From Janthinobacterium lividum (lineage in GTDB: Bacteria; Pseudomonadota; Gammaproteobacteria; Steroidobacterales; Steroidobacteraceae), in assembly GCA_943327025.2 (NCBI GenBank), contig CALPVO020000209.1:1-5027 (forward strand): DNA of 5,027 bases. The letters run 5' to 3'. The notes beneath the pieces were generated by a model. The model worked only from the letters and a program-made list of their open reading frames with translations, ran no database searches and was not told where the DNA came from. This document shows positions 1-5,027 of this stretch, in pieces. The translations under genes were made by a program, and so were the position numbers. Position 1 is the first letter of the stretch; each line of letters opens with the position of its first letter.

Positions 1-575
1 CGCCCGATGAGCGGATCGATACGACCTTCAGAGGCGAGCTTGTTCAGGTTGGAGCAGTATTTCTCGAGGGCGTTGCCACCCTCCGCGCCATCCTTCTCGC
101 CTTCGGCGGCCGGCGTTTCGTCCTTTTCTGCTGGCTCTTCCTTCAGCTTGGAAAGGCCATGCGAAACATAGTTGACGATATCGAGACGCGCGATGTCCTG
201 CTGGCTGAGCAGGAACGCGGCATGCGACTGCTTTTCGCTGAAGATGGCGATGAGTACGTTGGCCACCCCCACTTCCTTGCGCCCGCTGGACTGCACATGG
301 AACACCGCCCGCTGGAGCACGCGCTGGAAGCCGAGGGTCGGCTGAACCTCGCGTTCGTCGTCTTCCGGCAGTTTTGGCGTGCCATCCGCAACGAACTGCT
401 CCAAGTCTTTCTTGAGCTTGACGAGATCCGCACCACAAGCGCGCAGTACCTCGCGCACCTTGGGGGTGTCGAGAATGGCGAGCAGCAGGTGCTCCACCGT
501 CATGTATTCATGCCGGGCCTCACGAGCCGCCTGGAAGGCTTCGTTCAGGCAGTATTCGAGTTCACTGGAAAGCAC
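1..575 (-). CDS. clpA: ATP-dependent Clp protease ATP-binding subunit ClpA, N-terminal part (cut by window edge)
   Basis: ClpA is the cytoplasmic AAA+ unfoldase that pairs with the ClpP peptidase and degrades substrates including N-degron proteins delivered by ClpS. Reading the minus strand from the GTG at 575 gives 191 uninterrupted codons. The protein starts MLSSELEYCLNEAF, a typical ClpA start. The Clp N-domain, a double repeat, covers about residues 1-145 and includes EYMTVEHLLLAILD (23-36) and GRKEVGVANVLIAIFSE (98-114). An acidic, Glu/Ala/Gly-rich linker follows at about 146-170. The beginning of the first AAA+ domain is LNKLASEGRIDPLIG (177-191). Both Walker motifs and the rest of the protein lie beyond the left edge; full-length ClpA is about 750 residues. 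The start is 3 nt after the clpS stop, with a GAGG-type ribosome site inside the end of clpS, so the two genes are probably co-transcribed and coupled. GTG is the only sensible start because it gives the conserved N-terminus directly. Confidence 0.96.
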   Translation of the reverse strand, partial: MLSSELEYCLNEAFQAAREARHEYMTVEHLLLAILDTPKVREVLRACGADLVKLKKDLEQFVADGTPKLPEDDEREVQPTLGFQRVLQRAVFHVQSSGRKEVGVANVLIAIFSEKQSHAAFLLSQQDIARLDIVNYVSHGLSKLKEEPAEKDETPAAEGEKDGAEGGNALEKYCSNLNKLASEGRIDPLIG

Positions 576-578
576 TGT

Positions 579-998
579 TCAGTCCGCCTCTTCCATAGTG
601 CACAACAGCGGATGCTGGTGCTGACGGGCGTACGCAGTCACCTGCGCCACCTTCGTTTCGGCAATTTCGTAGGTAAAGGAGCCACAGACTCCCTTGCCGT
701 TGGTATGCACCTCGAGCATCACGCGCGTCGCCCGGATACGGTCCAGGCCGAAAATACGCTGCAGCACATCGACCACAAACTCCATGGGAGTGTAGTCGTC
801 GTTCAGCAGCAGGACGTGGTAGCGCGAGGGGCGCTTCAGTTGGGGCGCGGCTTCCTCGACCACCAATCCGCCACCCGGTTCTTCACCGATGGGGCGCTGG
901 GGCGGGTCGGCGGGGCCGGCATACAGGGGATAAGGATTCACCCGTCCTTTATAGGGCCGCCCCTCCTCGATGACAAGGTCGGATTCAGTACTGGACAC
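579..998 (-). CDS. clpS: ATP-dependent Clp protease adaptor protein ClpS
   Basis: ClpS binds the ClpA N-domain and hands over proteins bearing N-degron residues. The conserved core is plain: [20 protein letters not shown], then the helix with [30 protein letters not shown], and the C-terminal [11 protein letters not shown]. The N-degron pocket residues known in E. coli ClpS are present: the Asn-Asp-Asp of NDDYTPM, the Met of that motif, and the His of MLEVH. The start is uncertain. No ATG lies in frame upstream of the core. Candidates are TTG at 1013 (144 aa), GTG at 998 (139 aa, beginning MSSTESD, used here) and GTG at 941 (120 aa, with AAGGA only 3 nt upstream). None has a well-spaced ribosome site. 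E. coli ClpS is 106 aa, so the N-terminal extension, which is rich in Pro, Gly and Glu, is longer than usual under any of these starts. The gene lies 3 nt upstream of clpA on the same strand and diverges from gspC. Confidence 0.95.
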   Translation of the reverse strand: MSSTESDLVIEEGRPYKGRVNPYPLYAGPADPPQRPIGEEPGGGLVVEEAAPQLKRPSRYHVLLLNDDYTPMEFVVDVLQRIFGLDRIRATRVMLEVHTNGKGVCGSFTYEIAETKVAQVTAYARQHQHPLLCTMEEAD

Positions 999-1080
999 CC
1001 ATGAAATTCGCAACCTGTTGGCTAGCGACGATTTTTGTGAACAGACCCCCTAAAAAAACCCCACACCCACGCTTAATTTC

Positions 1081-1110
1081 TTGAGCGTTTTCCCTCTCGC
1101 CCCGTATCAT
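1081..1110 (+). promoter_or_regulatory. Putative sigma-70 promoter of the gsp operon
   Basis: TTGAGC at 1081-1086 matches the -35 consensus at four of six positions. TATCAT at 1105-1110 matches the -10 consensus at five of six. The spacer is 18 nt. Transcription would begin near 1117, which would leave a leader of about 17 nt before the gspC ATG, long enough to contain the AGGA ribosome site. This is inferred from consensus matching only. Confidence 0.45.
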
Positions 1111-1116
1111 GGGGGG

Positions 1117-1137
1117 ATGCAGGAAAGCCTCCGATGA
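1117..1137 (+). other. Possible six-codon upstream ORF (MQESLR) overlapping the gspC start
   Basis: An ATG at 1117 opens a six-codon frame, MQESLR, that ends at a TGA (1135-1137) sharing the ATGA overlap with the gspC start at 1134. The predicted transcription start is at or next to this ATG, so it could be read as a leaderless minigene feeding ribosomes into gspC by reinitiation. The gspC ribosome site lies inside it. A chance ATG is the simpler explanation. Confidence 0.2.
1121..1124 (+). promoter_or_regulatory. Ribosome binding site of gspC
   Basis: AGGA lies 9 nt upstream of the ATG at 1134. It supports that start over the out-of-frame ATGs at 1109 and 1117. Confidence 0.6.
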
Positions 1138-2081
1138 AGCTCGCATTTGCCGGTGCCGCCGGAACCCGAGTAGCCGGCTGGGTGGAAGGTCGTGGGCCGC
1201 TGTTGGCGGCCGTGCCGCTGGCGCTGGCGGTCGCTGCGCTCGCTGCCCGTCTGGTGCTTGGTTTCCTTGCCGCTCAACCGGTTACGCAGAACGCGCAAAT
1301 TGCCAATGTCGCCCTGCCCGCCATCACCGGTGCCACGCCCGGTGGAATCGATGCGGGCACCATCGCCAACGCCCACCTGTTCGGCATCGCTGGCGCCCCG
1401 GGCGGCGCCGATGCCGCCGGCGCTGTGCAGTCGGCCTCGAATCTGGTACTGGCTGGCACCATCGCCTACCGGGACCCAGGCCTCGGCTTCGCCATCCTCG
1501 GTGAATCTGCCGAGTCCGCGAAGTTCTACCGCATCGGCGATGCCGTGCCTGGCGGAGCGAAGCTGCGCGCCGTCTATGCCGACCGCGTCGAGTTGGACGC
1601 AAACGGGTCCATCCAAACGCTCGCCCTGCCTCGCCAGTCCCTGGCGGGTATCGGCATGCCCGCATCTCCAATGCCGGTGGCCATGTCCCCCATGGTCATG
1701 CCCTCCTTCCCGAACCGGCCGGCGGGCCTGCCCTCCGTCAACCGCGCCATGGCCGACGACCCGGCCTTCGTCGCCGAAATCATTCGCCCCACGCCCGTGC
1801 TGATGGATGGCCAGTTGCAGGGCTTCCGGGTGTACCCCGGGCGTGACCGCGGCGCCTTCGGTAGCCTGGGCCTCCAGCCCGGCGACATGATTACGCAGGT
1901 GAACGGCTCGCCGCTCACCGACCCCGCCCGCGGCCTGTCGGCTATTACCGGCCTCCAGCCGGGCGACCGGGTCAACGTCACGGTCTCGCGCAATGGCGTC
2001 ACCCGCGACATCACCATCGAAGCCAACCAGTTGGCCAAAGCGGCCAACTCGGCCGCCCCGCCTCCGGAGCCCACCGAATGA
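1134..2081 (+). CDS. gspC: Type II secretion system protein GspC (inner-membrane clamp protein)
   Basis: GspC is anchored in the inner membrane with most of the protein in the periplasm, where it contacts GspD and links the channel to the GspE/GspL/GspM platform. The 315-residue product has a short cytoplasmic N-terminus and one transmembrane helix at about residues 22-47. The homology-region (HR) domain covers about 76-168. It includes NAHLFGIAG (79-87) and the beta-rich stretch LVLAGTIAYRDPGLGFAILG (104-123), followed by FYRIGDAVPGGAKL and DRVELDANG. A Met/Pro-rich linker follows (about 174-200). A C-terminal PDZ domain covers about 212-297, with GFRVYPGRDRGAFGSLGLQPGD, the VNGSPL loop and GDRVNVTVSRNG. 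The start has an AGGA ribosome site 9 nt upstream. The stop overlaps the gspD start as ATGA. The presence of a PDZ domain, rather than a coiled coil as in Pseudomonas XcpP, is the Klebsiella/Vibrio type. The sequence is divergent, as is usual for GspC, but domain order and position leave little doubt. Confidence 0.93.
   Translation: MKLAFAGAAGTRVAGWVEGRGPLLAAVPLALAVAALAARLVLGFLAAQPVTQNAQIANVALPAITGATPGGIDAGTIANAHLFGIAGAPGGADAAGAVQSASNLVLAGTIAYRDPGLGFAILGESAESAKFYRIGDAVPGGAKLRAVYADRVELDANGSIQTLALPRQSLAGIGMPASPMPVAMSPMVMPSFPNRPAGLPSVNRAMADDPAFVAEIIRPTPVLMDGQLQGFRVYPGRDRGAFGSLGLQPGDMITQVNGSPLTDPARGLSAITGLQPGDRVNVTVSRNGVTRDITIEANQLAKAANSAAPPPEPTE
2066..2069 (+). promoter_or_regulatory. Ribosome binding site of gspD
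   Basis: GGAG inside the last codons of gspC lies 8 nt before the gspD ATG at 2078. It fixes that start and fits translational coupling through the ATGA overlap. Confidence 0.6.
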
Positions 2082-4252
2082 CGACCGAACAAGCCGGACT
2101 GTCTCTTTCACTGCGTTCACGTGCTCTGGCGCTCGCCTTGGCCATGCTGCCCGTGCTGGCTGCCGGTCCAGGCCTCGTGCCTGCCGCTTTGGCGCAAGAG
2201 CCGGGTGCTACGCCTGCAGCCGTGTCTGCCGTGAATCCTGTCATTACGCCGGCCAGCAATCGCTCTAGCGGCCCGCTCATCACACCGAACTACAAAGACG
2301 CCGACCTCGGGCAGATTGTTGAGGCCGTGAGCCAAGTCACCGGCAAGAACTTCATCGTCGACCCACGCGCCAAGGCGCAGGTCACCATGCTTTCGGCGAC
2401 GCCCATGTCGCCGGATGCGTTCTACGAAGCCTTCCTGTCCATCCTGCAGGTGCATGGCTTCGTGGCCGTGCCCTCGGGCCGCGTGTGGAAGATTATTCCG
2501 GATGCCAACGCCCGGCAGGTTCCGGCGAACGACCTGCCCGACAAAGTCAGCAGCAGCTCCGACGAAATCGTCACGCAGGTCCTGCAGGTGCGGAACGTCA
2601 GTGCGGCGCAGTTGGTGCCCATTCTGCGCCCGCTCATTCCGCAGTACGGCCATCTGGCCGCCTACCCGTCTTCGAACATCCTCATCATCTCGGACCGCGC
2701 CAACAACGTGAACCGGCTCACCCGGATCATCAAGCGCATCGACCAAGGTGGCGATGAAGACATCGACGTCATCCGCCTTGAGCATGCCTCGGCAGCCGAA
2801 GTGGTGCGCGTGGTGAATTCACTCGCCGCTGCACAAGCTGGCGCCGAAGGCGGTGGTGTGAAACTGGTAGCAGACGAACGCACCAACAGCGTTCTGCTTA
2901 GCGGCGAAAGCGGCCAACGTCTGCGCCTGAAGGCCCTGGTGGCCCACCTCGACACGCCGCTCGAAGCGGGCGGCGACACCCAAGTGCGCTATCTGCGCTA
3001 TTCGGACGCCGAAAAGATTGCCGTGAAGCTGAAAGAACAGTTGAACGGGCTCCAGTCTTCAGGGGGCGGCACGCCTGCGGGCCCCTCAGCGAGCCGCGGC
3101 GAAGGTGGCACCACTATTTGGGCCGACCCTGAAACCAATGCTTTGGTGGTCACCGCGCCGCCGAAGATCATGCGTTCGCTCATGTCGGTCGTGGACCGTC
3201 TCGACATTCGCCGCGCCCAGGTGCTGGTGGAAGCCATCATCGTCGAGGTCTCGGGCGAGAAGAACGTTGACCTCGGCGTCAACTGGATTCTCGATGGTTC
3301 CTCGGACAACATCGCAGCCGGTGGCTTTGTCTCGCCCATCGGCGGCACCAGCATCGGCGATATCGCCCGCGCCGTTCAGAACCCCTCCGCCATCACCAGC
3401 GTGCCCTCCGGCATGACCATCGGGGTAGGCCGCTTCAAGGATGGCGGCACGAACTTCGGCGCCATCTTGCGGGCCATCCGTGGCGACGCGCGCACGAACA
3501 TCATCTCCACGCCGTCCATCATCACGCTGGACAACCAGGAAGCCCAAATCAAGGTGGCGCAGGAAGTGCCGTTCATCACTGGCCAGTTCACCAACACCGG
3601 CAGTGGCGGCAGCAATGGTTCCGTGAACCCCTTCCAGACCATCCAGCGTCAGGAAGTGGGCACCATCCTGAAGGTCACCCCGCAGATTACCGACGACGGC
3701 ACCATCGTGATGAAGATTGAACAGGAAGCCAGCAGCCTGGCTGCCTCCTCCGCCGGCGCGGCGGACCTCATCACGAACAAGCGCACCATTAGCACCAAGG
3801 TGTTGGCGGACGACGGCGAAGTCATCGTGCTGGGCGGTCTCATTTCAGACAGCCTGACGGACGGCGAGCAGCGCGTACCCTACCTTGGTCGCGTACCGGT
3901 GCTGGGCGAACTGTTCCGCACCCGCAATGCCAAAAAGAACAAGACCAATCTCATGGTCTTCATCCGTCCGAAGATTCTCATGGACGGTAACCAGGTGGCT
4001 GCCGAAACGGAAGCCAAGTACAACTACCTGCGCGGCATCCAGACCGGCCGCACGAAGGGCCGCGCGCCCATGCTGCCGGGTGAACGCCAGCCAACACTCC
4101 CGTCCATGGAGCAATTGTCGCCGCCCGTTGCGCCTGCCAATCCAGCGCCGGTAGTAGCGCCGGTAGTAGCGCCAGTGGCAGTACCGGTAACAGCGCCAAC
4201 AACGGTAGCCGCGCCGGTAGCTAGCGAAGTGCCGGCGGTGCAGAAGCCGTGA
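2078..4252 (+). CDS. gspD: Type II secretion system secretin GspD
   Basis: GspD forms the multimeric outer-membrane channel through which folded proteins leave the periplasm. The 724-residue product begins with a Sec signal peptide: basic n-region, hydrophobic stretch at about 16-35, and likely cleavage after AALA at residue 39. There is no lipobox cysteine, so it is not a lipoprotein like XpsD. Domains in order are: N0 at about 66-145 (NYKDADLGQIVEAVSQVTGK); N1 at about 165-225 (QVLQVRNVSAAQLVPILRPL); N2 at about 230-293; N3 at about 300-378 with a Gly/Ser-rich loop (327-346); and the secretin barrel at about 379-632. The barrel has VLVEAIIVEVSGEKNVDLGV, a gate region ending in EVPFITG, VIVLGGLISD, and the signature VPYLGRVPVLGELF (600-613). 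Its length fits the family. The tail after 675 is Ala/Pro/Val-rich and repetitive, where some GspD proteins carry a pilotin-binding S-domain; no S-domain is recognisable. The gene overlaps gspC by ATGA and gspE by GTGA. Confidence 0.97.
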   Translation: MTTEQAGLSLSLRSRALALALAMLPVLAAGPGLVPAALAQEPGATPAAVSAVNPVITPASNRSSGPLITPNYKDADLGQIVEAVSQVTGKNFIVDPRAKAQVTMLSATPMSPDAFYEAFLSILQVHGFVAVPSGRVWKIIPDANARQVPANDLPDKVSSSSDEIVTQVLQVRNVSAAQLVPILRPLIPQYGHLAAYPSSNILIISDRANNVNRLTRIIKRIDQGGDEDIDVIRLEHASAAEVVRVVNSLAAAQAGAEGGGVKLVADERTNSVLLSGESGQRLRLKALVAHLDTPLEAGGDTQVRYLRYSDAEKIAVKLKEQLNGLQSSGGGTPAGPSASRGEGGTTIWADPETNALVVTAPPKIMRSLMSVVDRLDIRRAQVLVEAIIVEVSGEKNVDLGVNWILDGSSDNIAAGGFVSPIGGTSIGDIARAVQNPSAITSVPSGMTIGVGRFKDGGTNFGAILRAIRGDARTNIISTPSIITLDNQEAQIKVAQEVPFITGQFTNTGSGGSNGSVNPFQTIQRQEVGTILKVTPQITDDGTIVMKIEQEASSLAASSAGAADLITNKRTISTKVLADDGEVIVLGGLISDSLTDGEQRVPYLGRVPVLGELFRTRNAKKNKTNLMVFIRPKILMDGNQVAAETEAKYNYLRGIQTGRTKGRAPMLPGERQPTLPSMEQLSPPVAPANPAPVVAPVVAPVAVPVTAPTTVAAPVASEVPAVQKP
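4145..4222 (+). repeat. 12-bp tandem repeat with degenerate continuation at the 3' end of gspD
   Basis: Two perfect adjacent copies of GCGCCGGTAGTA lie at 4145-4156 and 4157-4168, in frame, each encoding Ala-Pro-Val-Val. They are followed by decayed related units (GCGCCAGTGGCA, GTACCGGTAACA and others) to about 4222. The array encodes the AP/V-rich C-terminal tail of GspD (residues about 690-714) and probably grew by slippage or unequal recombination. Confidence 0.8.
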
Positions 4253-5027
4253 GCGAGGCCATAGCGCCTAGCGCGCTGCCACCGGCCGCGCGTCTGTCCT
4301 TCGCTTTCGCCAAGCGCCATGGCGTGCTGGTGCGTGGGTTCGATGGTGAAGACGCGTTAGTCACTTGCCGCGAAGGCGCCGACCCGCGCGGCATCGCCGA
4401 GGTCCGTCGCCATCTGGGCCGGCGCCTGCGTCTGGAACGCGTTCCTGCCGACACTTTCGACGAGATGCTGCAGAAGGCCTACGAAGCCGGCACCGAAGCA
4501 GCGATGGAAGCCGCGGAAGGCCTCGAAGGCGACACCAACCTGACGCTGCTCGCCGAAGAGCTGCCCGAGCCTTCCGACCTGCTCGAAAGCGAAGACGACG
4601 CGCCCATCATCCGGCTGCTGAATGCCGTGCTGACGCAAGCCGTCAAGGAAAACGCCTCCGACATCCACATCGAGCCTTACGAGAACCGTTTGGTCGTGCG
4701 CTTCCGTGTGGACGGCGTGCTGCGCGAAGTACTCGTGTCGCGCCGTGCCCTGTCGCCACTCGTGGTGTCGCGTATCAAGGTCATGTCGAAGCTGGACATC
4801 GCCGAAAAGCGTCTGCCGCAAGACGGCCGCATCAGCCTGCGCATTGCTGGCCGCCCGGTGGACGTTCGCGTCTCCACCATTCCCGCCGGCCACGGCGAAC
4901 GCGTGGTGCTGCGCTTGTTGGACAAGCAAGCCGGCCGCCTCGACCTCACCGCGCTCGGCATGCACCCGCAAACGCGCGAACGCTACGACGAACTGCTGCA
5001 CAAGCCCTACGGCATCATCCTGGTTAC
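4249..5027 (+). CDS. gspE: Type II secretion system ATPase GspE, N-terminal half (cut by window edge)
   Basis: GspE is the cytoplasmic ATPase of the type II secretion system. It docks on GspL at the inner membrane and drives pseudopilus assembly. From the GTG at 4249 there are 259 open codons to the window end; full-length GspE is about 500 residues. The N-terminal N1E domain includes RLSFAFAKRHGVLV (15-28), typical of GspE, and extends to about residue 75. An acidic linker follows at about 85-118. The N2E/PAS-like domain begins with APIIRLLNAVLTQAV and contains ASDIHIEPYE (136-145), RFRVDGVLRE, the EKRLPQDGRI motif (186-195) and GHGERVVLRLLD (214-225). The last residues, YGIILVT, lead directly into the Walker A loop, which lies beyond the edge with Walker B and the Asp and His boxes. 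The start overlaps the gspD stop as GTGA and lacks a clear ribosome site, so translation probably depends on reinitiation after gspD. No better start is visible, as the next ATG lies beyond residue 70, inside the conserved protein. Confidence 0.96.
   Translation, partial: MSEAIAPSALPPAARLSFAFAKRHGVLVRGFDGEDALVTCREGADPRGIAEVRRHLGRRLRLERVPADTFDEMLQKAYEAGTEAAMEAAEGLEGDTNLTLLAEELPEPSDLLESEDDAPIIRLLNAVLTQAVKENASDIHIEPYENRLVVRFRVDGVLREVLVSRRALSPLVVSRIKVMSKLDIAEKRLPQDGRISLRIAGRPVDVRVSTIPAGHGERVVLRLLDKQAGRLDLTALGMHPQTRERYDELLHKPYGIILV

Larger units (their letters stand above)
999..1133. other. Divergent intergenic region between clpS and gspC
   Basis: This short, relatively AT-richer spacer separates the two divergent gene blocks and must hold the promoters for both, unless clpS begins at the TTG at 1013. 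It contains an A7 tract at about 1052-1058 flanked by C-rich runs. A plausible sigma-70 promoter for gspC is visible (listed separately). I could not identify a convincing promoter for clpS on the minus strand. A weak CCCC-N7-GGGG inverted repeat (1100-1114) spans the gspC -10 element; it is too short to call an operator. Confidence 0.6.

Noticed and set aside
159..1004. 281-codon open frame on the plus strand across clpA and clpS
   Set aside because: It is antisense to two clear conserved genes; its product has no recognisable domain and is a typical GC-rich shadow frame.
1044..1070. C-runs flanking an A7 tract, considered as a terminator
   Set aside because: The C-rich flanks are not complementary to each other, so no hairpin forms, and both neighbouring genes start here rather than end.
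1100..1114. CCCC-N7-GGGG inverted repeat over the gspC -10 element
   Set aside because: A 4-bp arm in a GC-rich background is expected by chance; not enough to call an operator.
1107..2120. 337-codon open frame on the minus strand, longer than gspC itself
   Set aside because: It covers gspC exactly antisense. The gspC frame has a TM helix, HR and PDZ domains, a ribosome site and an operon overlap, while the antisense product is a Gly/Arg-rich low-complexity sequence.
2117..2785. 222-codon minus-strand open frame inside gspD
   Set aside because: Antisense shadow of the strongly conserved N0-N1 part of the secretin; composition is Arg/Gly/His-rich with no domain.
4357..5001. 214-codon minus-strand open frame inside gspE
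   Set aside because: Antisense to the conserved GspE reading frame; product is His/Gln/Val-rich shadow sequence.

Overview
The window is a GC-rich (by eye), densely coding stretch that looks like the chromosome of a gammaproteobacterium or a close relative. The evidence is the ClpA and ClpS sequences, which are very close to those of Pseudomonas and xanthomonad-type bacteria, and a type II secretion cluster in the order gspC-gspD-gspE. The species cannot be named from this sequence. The gspCDE order differs from the Xanthomonas xps cluster as I recall it, which begins with the E gene.

Layout: two gene blocks diverge from a short intergenic region at about 999-1133. To the left, on the minus strand, are clpS (ending at 579) and the first 191 codons of clpA (starting at 575 and running off the left edge). 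ClpS is the adaptor that brings N-degron proteins to the ClpAP protease, and the two genes are 3 nt apart. To the right, on the plus strand, are gspC (1134-2081), gspD (2078-4252) and the first half of gspE (from 4249, running off the right edge just before the Walker A loop). Both gsp junctions are 4-nt start/stop overlaps (ATGA and GTGA), so this is a tightly coupled operon.

Function: GspC is the inner-membrane clamp protein. It links the GspE/GspL/GspM platform to the outer-membrane secretin channel GspD, and GspE is the cytoplasmic ATPase that powers pseudopilus assembly. All reading frames are intact and have the expected domains. ClpSA and the secretion system have no known functional link and probably only share the divergent promoter region.

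The window is mostly ordinary core machinery; I do not see an undescribed system. The points worth a second look are a possible leaderless six-codon upstream ORF that overlaps the gspC start, a clpS gene with no in-frame ATG start and a long N-terminal extension, and a repetitive Ala/Pro/Val tail on GspD with a sharp local change in codon use.
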